Assembly: GCA_030849465.1 (NCBI GenBank) | Contig: JARVLF010000006.1 | Span: 186,001-250,000 of the forward strand | DNA from: Moesziomyces globuligerus | Lineage: Eukaryota > Basidiomycota > Ustilaginomycetes > Ustilaginales > Ustilaginaceae | Direction: 5' to 3' | DNA: 64,000 nucleotides | Shown: positions 39,001-48,318 of the stretch, piece after piece | How positions within the stretch are numbered: the stretch's first letter is position 1 | How the letters are laid out: every line of letters starts with the position of its first letter | The notes under the pieces: model-generated | What the model saw: only the letters and a program-made list of their open reading frames with translations | Databases searched by the model: none | What the model was told of the DNA's origin: nothing | Translations under genes and position numbers: made by a program

Positions 39001-41095
39001 TCACCTTCTGCACCGACGCGTGCCCAAGTTTTCGTATCAGACGCTGACCGAGTGGTACGGATCGGGACGGCCCGAACTCGTGCGCCGGGCGCTGCTGTAC
39101 TACGTCGACATGGTCGAGCTCGAGCTTGAGATCATCGCCGAGTCCGAGTTCATCCTCCGCACGGCCGAGTTTGCCCGCATCTACGGCATCGACTTTTTCA
39201 GCGTCATCTCGCGCGGCAGCCAATTCAAGGTGGAGAGCATCATGCTGCGCATTGCCAAGCCGGAGAACTTTGTGCTGATCTCACCCAGCCGAGCCCAGGT
39301 GGGCAAGCAGAACGCTGCCGAGTGCCTGCCGCTCATCATGGAACCCCAGTCGGCATTCTACAAGGGTCCGCTCATCGTGCTCGACTTTCAGTCGCTCTAC
39401 CCGTCGATCATGATTGCCTACAACCTCTGCTACTCGACATGCCTTGGCCGTGTCTCCGGCTTCAAGGGTACCAGCAAGTTTGGCGTCACCGATTACGCGC
39501 CTCCCAAGGGCTTGCTGAGCTTGCTAGAGGATGACGTCAACATCTCGAGCAACGGACTGCTCTTTGTCAAGCCGAGGGTCAGAAAGTCGCTGCTGGCCAA
39601 GATGCTGTCCGAGATCCTCGACACGCGTGTCATGGTCAAGGCGTCCATGAAGGGGACCAAGGCGGACAAGGCGTTTCAAAGGATTCAGAACGCAAGGCAG
39701 CTGTCGCTCAAGCTGCTGGCCAACGTGACGTACGGATATACGTCGGCGAGCTTCTCCGGTAGGATGCCATGCGTCGAGATTGCGGATGCAATTGTCCAGA
39801 CGGGTCGCGAGACTCTGGAGAAGGCGATGGACCTGATCAACGGTACGGAAGAGTGGGGCGCGCAGGTGGTGTACGGCGATACGGATTCGCTCTTCGTCTA
39901 TCTACCCGGTCGGACCAAGGAGGAAGCGTTCCGGCTCGGCCATCTGATCGCGGACAAGGTGACGAGCCTGAATCCACGGCCGGTCAAGCTCAAGTTTGAA
40001 AAGGTATACTTGCCGTCGGTGCTGCTTGCTAAGAAGCGGTATGTGGGATTCAAGTACGAGACGCTTGACGAGCGCGAGCCCGGGTTCGACGCAAAGGGTA
40101 TCGAGACCGTGCGGCGGGACTTCCACCCTGCGATCCAGCGTATGCTCGAGGCGTGCATCCGCATCCTCTTCCGCACACGAGACCTGAGCGCGGTCAAGAG
40201 TTACCTGCAGCGGCAGTGGCGCAAGATCCTCGAGGGCCGCGTGAGTCCGCAGGACTTTATCTTTGCCAAGGAAGTGCGGCTGGGTTCGTACAGCGACAAG
40301 GTGGCTCCGCCTCCTGGGGCGGCAGTAGCATCGCGCCGGATGTTGGCCGATCCGAGGTCCGAGCCGCAGTATGGGGAGAGGGTGCCGTACATCATCTCGC
40401 AGGGGGAGCCAAAGGCCAAGCTGAACCAGCAAGCGGTTTCGCCCGAGGCGTTTGTGCGCAGTCCGCAGATGCAGATCAACGCCATGTACTACATTACGCG
40501 CACCATCATCCCGCCGCTGGCGCGCGTCTTCAACCTGCTCGGCGCCGACGTCGAGGCGTGGTTCAACGAGATGCCCAAGCCGAACAACGCCTACTGGAAC
40601 AAGCGTCCCTCGGCCACGCTGCTCGCCGCGATGGATGCTGAAGCAGGCGCGGAGGGGGCAGAAGGCGCCGATGCAGGGGCGGGGGCGGGGCCGGGTACGA
40701 CGGGAGTGACGACATTGAACTCGCACTACGCGACCGAGACGTGCTTGCTGTGCTCGGCACGCACCGAGGCCATCATCTGTGCCGACTGTCGACAGGAGCC
40801 GACGGAATCGCTGCACGCCGTGGCCAACCAGCTGCATACGCTCCAGATGCGCGCAGCCGCGCTCGACCGCATCTGCTCCACGTGCGCTCGCTTCGAACGC
40901 CCCGGAGCAGTCGACTGCATCTCGCTCGATTGCCCCTACACCTACCAGAAATCCAAGCTGCTCAACACTCTCCAGGACACCGAACTCGTCCAATCCTACC
41001 TCACCCGCCTCTTCGACTCGCAACCGCAGCGCAGCGCGCAGGTCCTCGATGCATGGACGGCTCATTCACGACCCGACTCAGACCCGTCCGAATGA
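36050..41095 (+). CDS. REV3: DNA polymerase zeta catalytic subunit
   Basis: A 1681-residue B-family polymerase for translesion synthesis, working with REV7. The Met at 36050 has an ideal context (CCACCATGG); an in-frame Met at 36011 is possible. The N-terminal domain starts at FRVRLINIDHVLTFPGPLDR and includes VYPYCYIQYKGSL. A ~500-residue low-complexity middle region contains several Ser/Lys/Arg-rich stretches. The exonuclease-like region follows (PEILVGWEIHSSSWGYI). Polymerase motifs: A, DFQSLYPSIMIAYN (Asp1112); B, KLLANVTYGYTSASFSGRMP; C, VYGDTDSLFV (Asp1277 and Asp1279). The C-terminus has two Cys clusters, CLLCSARTEAIICADC (from Cys1565) and CSTCARFERPGAVDCISLDC; in this family the second binds an iron-sulfur cluster and accessory subunits. 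No intron is needed over 5 kb. Confidence 0.96.
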   Translation: MEPDTAGQGGDHVEPAPERAARPGSHRSDPFFRVRLINIDHVLTFPGPLDRTQCAFNAEGQPLRKVPVLRIFGATPAGQRVCVHVHNVYPYCYIQYKGSLDPDDVLRYIHRLGRELNAAMAASLRRNPAEPENNQFIAAIHLCKGVNFYGYHVGYSYFLKISFVDPSHNYRIATILESGGVMKTVFQPFEIHIRYQLQFMLDYNIFGCDYLDLDDARFRIPIPEGTSIASDEPSPLDATRKIWNRNTIPYAHLQREEVHRETYCELEADVSAPWIINRRKLKQRNLHNDFEEPLHLSPDQNILVPSLSGLWEDEKARRSAVGLPASIPTEDPARDPRTYAEGESPAWNAEDRMRLLLEKRLLDEKQRTLPRERVPNHFTDRPGLDQHIMTTFDAVEVFHPYQDQIHAADPYSQRTGPPASCKMYDLAHVISQTQRNEANADAGSLSSQGGTDDDEGFDAKFFKSQEFSHRLLQAEKEDFAGLHDPPSDHDDEGNEVDSSDPADGQHEDQNQPRAWKRTDSSNSAISMSNGSPSGRSPSTTPKKRRHVDLLDGQTTPKQTSPSTRPDELFTEDVRKFKRAKHDNSSSSANDTHSNTPHADGRSARVRFAAAETTPSPSSARESDRSTHYKHLLRRSNGSTASPATSSRRRLLAFHEPSPSARTVVDTFSLFSITRTIHPEPYFSNPNDVPVRPREYAGRMFQFQSRTLPFLRPFEHWHKASSDGSVRSHQAPQRLHWQFGPPPPTMLEARAWRQKEKIVEKQRSKNRRARLLSQIERNTQSNDYGFKISQHKATTLVTREKQHMTTLAVEVLTTTRGGLFPDPAFDAVQAVIYSFQNEDENLQDTGCRPDLRTGLILVAGEELNADRLGLSHLAVETVEDELDLYNALIDLMRAFDPEILVGWEIHSSSWGYIIERASKEYEFDLVPQFGRSVVHNTGRAGGKSDNYAYTQSSALRITGRHTLNLWRLMKGELALNVYTLENVCYHLLHRRVPKFSYQTLTEWYGSGRPELVRRALLYYVDMVELELEIIAESEFILRTAEFARIYGIDFFSVISRGSQFKVESIMLRIAKPENFVLISPSRAQVGKQNAAECLPLIMEPQSAFYKGPLIVLDFQSLYPSIMIAYNLCYSTCLGRVSGFKGTSKFGVTDYAPPKGLLSLLEDDVNISSNGLLFVKPRVRKSLLAKMLSEILDTRVMVKASMKGTKADKAFQRIQNARQLSLKLLANVTYGYTSASFSGRMPCVEIADAIVQTGRETLEKAMDLINGTEEWGAQVVYGDTDSLFVYLPGRTKEEAFRLGHLIADKVTSLNPRPVKLKFEKVYLPSVLLAKKRYVGFKYETLDEREPGFDAKGIETVRRDFHPAIQRMLEACIRILFRTRDLSAVKSYLQRQWRKILEGRVSPQDFIFAKEVRLGSYSDKVAPPPGAAVASRRMLADPRSEPQYGERVPYIISQGEPKAKLNQQAVSPEAFVRSPQMQINAMYYITRTIIPPLARVFNLLGADVEAWFNEMPKPNNAYWNKRPSATLLAAMDAEAGAEGAEGADAGAGAGPGTTGVTTLNSHYATETCLLCSARTEAIICADCRQEPTESLHAVANQLHTLQMRAAALDRICSTCARFERPGAVDCISLDCPYTYQKSKLLNTLQDTELVQSYLTRLFDSQPQRSAQVLDAWTAHSRPDSDPSE

Positions 41096-41512
41096 CATTC
41101 CTCCTTAGTGGGCACACAAAACAAAGCGCAGTAATGCTTTCTTCAATTCTGGTCCATGTAGAAGACGCGCAAGCCGTTGAGCATACCCTCCTTGCTTGAT
41201 ATCTCCTCGGCCGGCTTCGTCAGAGGTGGTCAGGTCTGAACGTCCGGAAGCAGCGCCCAGGAATTCGGCAACCGAGAAAGAGTCAAGTCGACTCAGCCGC
41301 AGCCTGATCAGGTCCAAACGCACAGGTGAAACAGAGGCATGTAGGAAAACGTTTAGGGCGGTCTGAGCTGACTGAAACCCTGCTTTTGTCATGCTCGTTC
41401 ACGACCGCCTGGCAGACCTGACTGTTCAAACAAAAATACATTCGGTGACATGCAAATGGAAGCGATACAGGCTTGGCACGACGGTTTCGGAACTTTGCTT
41501 TTGATGGTACCA
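41096..41512. other. Convergent intergenic region (REV3 / aquaglyceroporin)
   Basis: About 420 bp holding both 3' ends. No gene-like content was seen. Confidence 0.5.
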
Positions 41513-43312
41513 TCAGGCCGGGCTGATGGCCGCGGGCATCTTCTCTTTGGAGCCCTTGCCGAATTCGGTAGCGTTCTTGATGGTCTTTCTGTTGATGGGC
41601 GAGTCGCCGCCGGTGTAGCACATGGTGTCGTAGACCAAGCAGCCCATGAGTGCGCCTGCGATGGTGGCGATGATGGGGGTCCAGAGCCAGTACCAGGCAT
41701 TGAAGGTCCAAAGGAGGTCAGGCGAGTAGCCGACAATGTAGAGCATGAGTCGCGGGCCCAAGTCTCGCGCCGGGTTGACTGCATAGGCAGTCTGCCAGCC
41801 GAGACAAGCACCGAGACCCCAAATCAACCAGAGCAGAACCAGAGGAGCCAGACCATCGGGGGGAGGCGTGTTGGACGAATCGCCGATGGCGAGAATGACG
41901 ATCAGCAGAACGGTCGAGGCGAAGAACTCGTTGTAGAACGCGCTCATCCGTGTCGACGGCTGGCGCAGGAACTCGGCGGGATACGTTGTGAAGAGCGCCG
42001 CGGTCTTCTCTGTCTGGTCCGGGTCGACGAGGCGGATCGGGTTGACGTAGAGACCGTAGATGCAGAGCGATCCGACGAGACAGCCGAGGATCTGGGCAAC
42101 AATGTAGACGGGCACCTTCTTCCAGGGGAACTTGCGGAAGCAGGCTAAAGCGATGGTGACGGCGGGGTTGATCATGCCTCCCGAGATACCACCAGCAACC
42201 CAAACACCCATGGCGACACCGACGCCCCATCCGAACGAGATCGAGAGATAGTCTCCCTTGGGCGCCGACGGTTCGTAGAGCGCGGACACGGAGACCTGGC
42301 AGTTGATGCCGTTGCCAAAGACCATGAGCATAAAGCAGCCGAGGAACTCGGCGAATGGCTCGCGGAGCTTGTATCGGATAGCTGCCCACTTGTTGGGGAA
42401 GTCGTATTCCTCCAGACTGCCATCGTCGTCCGCGTCGTAGCCTCTCTCTGCGGGCTGGGGGTCCTGGACGATAGCGTTGTGGCTGTCGCTTGTCTTGGAG
42501 TCAATGTCGCTGTGCTTAGCGTCGTCGACAGTGTTGACGGCGGTCTGGGACAGGTCGGAGCCCTTCTTCTTGACAGCCGTGTCGTCCGAGTTGGCGCCAT
42601 CTTCGGACATGGGCATTTCGGTGGCGATGATCTCCTTGACATCCTCGATGTGCTCCTCCAGGTGCTGGCGCTGCTCGAGATGGGCCTGATGAACATGCTT
42701 CCTGAGCTCCTCGGTCTGGCCGCGGTTGGCACGCTCAAACTCCTGGTGGATGAGGTCACGAAGCTGCTGGAAGAGCTGGGCGCGGCCTTCCAAGGTGTTG
42801 ACGTCCATCGAGGTGCGGTGTCCCGAAGCGCTGCCGCCGGCTAGAGAAGGTGAGCGAGTGCCCGAGCCGGTGTTGGACTTGCGCATGGCCTTGTCAGCCT
42901 TGTATTGGCGGGTCTGCTCTTCGGTGGGGAAGGCATGGCCGAGACCGATGCGACCCGTGCTGCGGATGCCGGCGCCGCTGGTGGTGGGAGCGCCGTCAGT
43001 GTGGCCGAGCGAGTAAGCGGGCTTGGAGACGGCCTTCTTTTTGTAGTGCTTGCCGGTCTTGACGTCCTTGACAGCCTCGCCCGGAGCGACGTGCTCATGA
43101 GGAGCGATGCCTCGCAGCTCGTACATGCCACCGGGCGAGGTGGTGCCAGAGTTGCCAGCCAGATAGATGTGTTGGCCGGTGAGGTCAACGCGGCTGCTGT
43201 TGGCGCTGCTGCTGGCCGTGTCACGACCGGGGAGGTCGATCTGAATGGGCACAGCGGCTTCAGCGGCCGTCTGTGTCTCCGGCGCGGCAACGCTGGAGCG
43301 TCGGGATCGCAT
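41513..43312 (-). CDS. Aquaglyceroporin with long N-terminal cytosolic extension
   Basis: A 599-residue member of the MIP channel family. Residues 1-~305 are hydrophilic: a Ser/Thr/Gly-rich part, then a charged coiled-coil-like stretch (FQQLRDLIHQEFERANRGQT, QAHLEQRQHLEEHIEDVKEI) and an acidic segment before the first helix. The channel begins at REPFAEFLGCFMLMVFGNGI. Both pore motifs are intact: NPA at 382-384 in GGMINPAVT and NPA at 513-515 in YAVNPARDLGPR. The Asp after NPAR is typical of glycerol-conducting members. Six membrane helices and two half-helices are visible. It would pass glycerol or other small solutes and help in osmotic adjustment; the long N-terminus recalls yeast Fps1, whose tail gates the pore, and could be phosphorylated. 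The start is the first Met. Confidence 0.9.
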   Translation of the reverse strand: MRSRRSSVAAPETQTAAEAAVPIQIDLPGRDTASSSANSSRVDLTGQHIYLAGNSGTTSPGGMYELRGIAPHEHVAPGEAVKDVKTGKHYKKKAVSKPAYSLGHTDGAPTTSGAGIRSTGRIGLGHAFPTEEQTRQYKADKAMRKSNTGSGTRSPSLAGGSASGHRTSMDVNTLEGRAQLFQQLRDLIHQEFERANRGQTEELRKHVHQAHLEQRQHLEEHIEDVKEIIATEMPMSEDGANSDDTAVKKKGSDLSQTAVNTVDDAKHSDIDSKTSDSHNAIVQDPQPAERGYDADDDGSLEEYDFPNKWAAIRYKLREPFAEFLGCFMLMVFGNGINCQVSVSALYEPSAPKGDYLSISFGWGVGVAMGVWVAGGISGGMINPAVTIALACFRKFPWKKVPVYIVAQILGCLVGSLCIYGLYVNPIRLVDPDQTEKTAALFTTYPAEFLRQPSTRMSAFYNEFFASTVLLIVILAIGDSSNTPPPDGLAPLVLLWLIWGLGACLGWQTAYAVNPARDLGPRLMLYIVGYSPDLLWTFNAWYWLWTPIIATIAGALMGCLVYDTMCYTGGDSPINRKTIKNATEFGKGSKEKMPAAISPA

Positions 43313-43422
43313 GGCGGTCGAGAACAGTAGCTGAGCGAGGCTACGGGCTAGATGAGAGTTGTGGTCGTTGGCGGTGTGGGGTCAGCGGAGCTTAGACAGA
43401 GCCGAGATGGGTCTGGGTAGGT

Positions 43423-43430
43423 AGATATAA
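43423..43430 (-). promoter_or_regulatory. TATA-like element upstream of aquaglyceroporin
   Basis: On the minus strand the sequence reads CTTATATC, about 110 bp before the start codon at 43312. The distance suits a core promoter, and the call is inferred from position and sequence only. Confidence 0.4.
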
Positions 43431-44659
43431 GTACGAAGCGGGGACCCACACTCGATTCGCTCGACGTGGAAGTAAGGATAGGGCCTTTGTGGACTGAGAG
43501 CTTATGCTTCAAGAAACTTGGAGTCCGCCGAGCGAATGAGTGGACGGGGCTGTTGAGGCGGAGCGAGAGAGCCGGTGGACGAGGCTGGAGTTGGAAGGCG
43601 AAAATGCCGGACCCTCGAGGAAAAGAAGAGACTCGGGCTTTGCAGCTCTAGGTTTGAGCAGCAGTCGAGGAAAGAGGACAAAGGAGGAGGTTTAGGTTGC
43701 AGGGTCGAAGGACGAATGAGGTGGGGTGTTGCCGAGCTGCGCCGAGGAGGAAATGAAGAGGAGATTCTGGGGTTCACCGGGGTGCCGGAGCGGTGCCAGT
43801 GTGGTTCAAAGATTTGTGCGGGAGGGTGTGGCAAGGCTGGGTGCGCTCACATGGGATGGTGGGTGGCGGAAGGAAGAGCAGGTGCAAGGAGAAGCGAGGT
43901 CCATGTTGCCATGCATGGACGGAGAGGAGAGCCTCGTGCCGGCCACTACGCCAGCCGGTGGAGGATGGGCAGCCGAGTTGGACAAGAAACCCGGAAGGAC
44001 GAATGATGTAGCGAGACGAGTTGCCATGCGACCAGGAGTCGGACTTGGGCCGAAGCATCCGGGGGTCACTGTGCGCACAAACTCTCTCTCTCTCCCTTGG
44101 TCGCGCTTGCTCGGTGCACGCAACGGTGCATTGTCTCAACAAGCTCTATTGATGAAGCTTACACAGACAAGCGGGCGTAGCTCGTTCCGTGAGAGCGCTT
44201 CATTCCACGCAAGCTCTTTGGGTGGTGGGTGCGGATGCGAAAGTGTGCGAGGCGGAGGATGCAAAATTTGATCGTGAGCTGCAAGTGCCGGAGGCAGGAA
44301 AGGAATTGTGGCTGAAGCACCCTGGGCCAAGTCGGCAGCGTGGGAAACGGATGCGGATGGTAGCCTTGGCCTCAGCGTTGGCGGTGGGCCGGCCTGTGGG
44401 ACCAGGTGGTGGTTGAGGCCGCGTTGGCAGGATGAATAGCCGCGGCTGACGGGGCCATGGGGGGAAGGAGGTGCGTCACAGGTACCGCGCAAACGACGCT
44501 GGCTGAGGCCGGGGCTCAATCAGCGTGTCGTGTCGCATTCGGATGAGCCAGCCGCGCTCGTCCCGGCGCGAAGGCTGGAACGGCTTGGGCTCGCAGTGAC
44601 AAACTCTGCAGCGCTGCGGACAGGGTCAGCTGTCTGCTTCTGCTGCCGAGGCGGAGCTA

Positions 44660-44720
44660 GAGGCGAGGCGAGGCGAGGCGAGGCGAGGCAAGGCGGGGCA
44701 AGGCAATGCAAGGCAAGGCC
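44660..44720. repeat. Pentanucleotide microsatellite (GAGGC and variants)
   Basis: Six perfect GAGGC units run from 44660, followed by about six diverged units such as AAGGC and GGGGC. The tract is intergenic and shows graded decay to one side. Confidence 0.8.
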
Positions 44721-46235
44721 AAGCAGCTTCTCGGCGGCAGAAGCGTTCCGTAACAGCTGCAGCGAATTCATCCTGGCTAAATTTCCCGATCCTCAGCCAT
44801 GCATATTATAATTTCGTGCGGCTGTGCCACACTGCCAGCGCAAAAAAAGGAAAGAAAAAAATGAAGTCACTGCGACACTCGAGCTCGACACCTTGGCTAG
44901 GCTTGTGCGCGCGCGCGATCTTGGTGCAAGGCCGGGCCGTGCTGGACCGGACCATCGACTCGGATCGGCTAAGTTGCACGACAGGCCAAATCGAAAACCA
45001 CTCTAAACAAAAGATTTCGAGCTCCGCTTCCTACTTTTGACCTTTTTCGTTGCGCTCCCGAGCTCAAAGTTACAGTGGCCAGCTTCCAGCCATAGCTTGG
45101 ACAGAAAGTGTGAGCATCGGGCTATGCTCATGCTGCGGCGCGGAGCGAGCAAGTCTGATGACCCTTTCCTTTTTCTTTTCATGGGAGGGCGGCGCTCTCT
45201 GCACTAGCGTACAGTGGATGCGACGGGTGCTTCTCGTCCGCGTCAGCGTGAAATGCTTGGCGGCTCCAAGGGGCGGTCTTGGCCTCGTGCCCGGTCTTGC
45301 CAAGCAGTCGTCCGCCCAGCCGCTGGCAAGTCCAGGTGACCCGCGTTGAGCTGGATGGAACCCATGCCGATTCGCAGACCGGGCCGAAGCAGCGAGGCTG
45401 AACAATGCTCAGCACACCTGACGGAGCGGCGGCAAAAGCACATGGCCTGGCTGGCTCGCCTAGAGGAGCTCGCGCCGATTGTGCGCTCCAGCCGACGAGG
45501 CGTCATCATTGGCTTGCAATTCTTCCGAATTTCGTCCGATGCGCAACGCGCCGCAGCACGCCTGCGTCCGAGCTCTCCTTGGCCCTTGCTCCGCTTCCGT
45601 TGGATGTCAAGACGAGAGGCTAGCACTCCGAGTATCCGCAGAGGCCGATAGAAGCCGAATTCCGGTAGCCCACGTGATAGGCACGGCGTGACCACAATTG
45701 AATTCAGCTCCGGCCCTCTACAGTGCAATGCCACCGCTCTCAGCATCCGCCGCAAGCATGGCTGGCTCCGTCACGGATCAATGTGGACACGGAGGCGAAC
45801 AAGCCTGCGTCTGGTGGCGGTGGCAAATGAAAATCCCAGGCTTGGAAGGGCAGGCAGCAGCTCGCGAGGGCCGACCGGCATGCAAGCCACGATGCAGGTC
45901 GAGAAATTCTCCGGTTCCGGCTTTCCTCGTCGGATAGCCTTTCCGTTGTTCGATTGGACTCCGGATGTAGAGTCAAGCCGGCCTAACAGGTTCAGGTACA
46001 AAAGCTGCGAAGCTCAGATTTCGCGCCTCACTCTCGAGCCGACTTCCGATCCAGACGATTCGACATGCACGGACGAGTCCGGCCCTTGACATTCGACAAC
46101 GTCTCCGTCACCATCTGGGCGTCATCATCACCTTTGGAACGGCAATCCTCCGTTTTGTCAGGCAATATAGAGAGGGGAGGCATGCAGTAGAGGCCTGATA
46201 GATCCGGTGACGCTCACCGAGCGACGATCGCAGCC

Positions 46236-46762
46236 ATGTCGAGTCTGGGGCCGCTGGCGCCCGACCACAATCCGTTCGCCGACGATCAGGACGACGAGGC
46301 GCACGCCACTCCGGCATCACCTTCGCACAGAGCAGCTGAAGGCAAGACTTCTATGGGAGCTGAGTCGGAATGCGCTACGAACGAGGAGCTTGCGGGGCTG
46401 CAGCAGCAGCAATGGCAGGAGCAAGACACGCACCTCGACGCGCTTTCGGCTTCTCTCAACCGCCAGCACGAGCTGAGCTTGCAGATGAACGACGAGCTCG
46501 ACCTGCATCACGAGCTGCTCGAGGAGTTCGACCGCGACGTCGACCAGACAGGCCTCCGACTCGGAGGCGCAGTCAACCAGCTCGACCGACTGCGCAGCAG
46601 CCTCAAAGATCACGGTAGGTGGACAAAAGGCAGCCGCGTCGCCACAGATGCACAGCGCTGATCGACTTACCACTGAGTTTCGGTCGAATGTGAACAGGAA
46701 GCATGTGGATCCTCGGAGCATTGATAGTGGCTCTCATCGTGCTCATTGCCAAGTTCAAGTAG
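46236..46762 (+). CDS. Qc-type SNARE (Syn8/Bet1-like), two exons
   Basis: Proposed model: exon 1 46236-46614, intron 46615-46697 (83 nt, GTAGGT...ACAG), exon 2 46698-46762, giving 147 residues. Exon 2 adds GSMWILGALIVALIVLIAKF, a C-terminal membrane anchor that the unspliced frame lacks, which strongly supports the splice. The N-terminus (~45 residues) is disordered. The SNARE coil covers about 57-125: LQQQQWQEQDTHLDALSASL, then NRQHELSLQMNDELDLHHEL and LEEFDRDVDQTGLRLGGAVN. The size and single short domain suit the Syn8 or Bet1 groups acting in endosomal or ER-Golgi fusion; Syn8-like is slightly favoured. The residue aligned by eye to the central ionic layer appears to be His instead of Gln. 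Confidence 0.82.
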
Positions 46763-48318
46763 CGAATCGCCGATGCGCCTACTGCCAAGGATGTGTGGCA
46801 AGTCCAATCCACCGCACGTGGACATTCCCGGCCGTCGATCGGATTGGGCGATCGTGAGGCAGATGAGATCGACCCGCTCGAATGCGAGATGATGAATGGG
46901 TTGAGGAAGGCGGGGCGGGGAGGCGCAAGGGCGAGCCAGGAGGTCTCCCCATTGCATCCTCGGCGTCAAATCGGGCGATCCTGTCAGGCGGAGCGTCCCG
47001 AACACGATCCCGCGGCAGCTACGACATCCGACGCCAACAAGGCTCCTCCTCTCGGCGCCTGCGTGTCTTGCGCATGTAGCCAAGGACCCCGCTTGGCTTT
47101 GGAGCTACCTTCTGAAAGCCCCACAGCCTTGTTCGAGGAACGACGACCCTGCGCCAAGCGTGAGTTGCCGGACTTCCATGTGATGCCCAGCCCCACGCTT
47201 GGGCGGGCGCGGCTCGAGAATTTCGTCATGGAGCATCGCCTCGCCGGTCTGCTGGATTTGGACGCGGGCGCGCAAGCCGATGATTCCAGATTCCAGAGGC
47301 CAGCTGCACGGCGGGAATTCGAGGTCGAGCTCCAACCCCCCGCCAAGGGACCTGCGGTGGCTCGCCTAGCATGCTGGGCAGCGTGGAGGCGGGGGAACAC
47401 GACGACGCAGCTCAACGCGTCGGCCGCACCATGGCGAGGCTAGAAGCCTCTCATGCACAGCCTGCTAGCAGCAAAGTGCTAGCACAGCTCTAAGCGAACA
47501 CGCTCATGCCGGAGCCAAGGACCACAAAGTGACACCAACACAAAGCGCCCCAACGCGCAGTCCCGGCAACTTGAACCCTCCCAGTTCCAGACCACGCTGC
47601 AAATGTCCCCACATGCAGCCAGTGCAGCTCGTGCAGATCGTGCAGCTCGTGCAGCTCGTGCAGCTCGTGCACCTCATTTCGTTCTTTCGCGCTTTTCTCA
47701 TATGCCGCACAGCTGCACAACTGCACACCCGCACAACTGCACAACATGCCTCAGCAGCGGCGCGGACGGCCAAGAGTTGATTTGCAAAAAGAGGAACGTG
47801 GTCGAGCTCCGAGAGCGGGTCCAGATGCAGGAGCCACCATACGACGGCCTCCTATCCTGGTCGGCCCGAGCAGCGCTACGCTAGGGGCCGTTGGCGCTGC
47901 GGCTCGAGCTTCTTCTTGGCTCGCTTGCCATGGATCTCGGCTGTGCATCGCACAACATCACGCGCTTCCCATACACACCACTCCCCTTGCAACTCGCTTG
48001 CTCTCTTGACGAGGTCGGTGCCGCTTTAGGTCGCCGTCCCGCAGCTCGTCGACTTCCTTTCATGCCGCTCCACCGGCCATTCATCTCCTGAGCTCCGCCC
48101 CGCCAAGCTACACTACCACCCACACCACACTTTGCCGTCGCCGCACTCGGAAGTCCGCATCATCCCCCACATGGCAGCCATCGTTCCCTCACCCACTTCG
48201 TCTCGACGTTGCCACCGTCTCACCACTTTTACACCCTATTGATCGGATCAACTTCATCTTGATCCACCACCAACACATCACCGCCCGCTAAAGTAGTCAT
48301 AAGCACCTTCAAGCTTTC
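46763..48318. other. Intergenic region between SNARE and low-complexity orphan
   Basis: About 1.55 kb. A plus-strand frame at 46793-47443 of 216 codons has no motif and a composition unlike neighbouring genes, so it is not called. A 9-bp tandem repeat lies at 47622-47675. The last 300 bp are C/A-rich and probably form the promoter and leader of the next gene. Confidence 0.45.
47622..47675. repeat. 9-bp minisatellite, six copies
   Basis: Six consecutive units of GTGCAGCTC, four perfect and two with one substitution (GTGCAGATC, GTGCACCTC). Related GCACAACT-type words recur in inverted sense at about 47710-47745. The unit length is a multiple of three and frames stay open through it on both strands, but no gene is evident. 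Confidence 0.85.

Larger units (their letters stand above)
43313..46235. other. Long divergent intergenic region (aquaglyceroporin / SNARE)
   Basis: About 2.9 kb, the longest stretch without a recognisable gene. Frames of 100-180 codons on both strands (for example 43726-44271 plus, 45243-45755 minus) have no motifs and overlap each other. It includes a TATA-like site for the channel gene, a pentanucleotide repeat at 44660-44720, CT-rich simple sequence near 44080-44095 and an A-rich stretch near 44843-44862. It may contain distal regulatory sites or a non-coding RNA. Confidence 0.45.

Noticed and set aside
46793..47443. Plus-strand frame of 216 codons after the SNARE gene
   Set aside because: Composition unlike nearby genes, no motif, and it begins just after the SNARE stop where the 3' untranslated region is expected.
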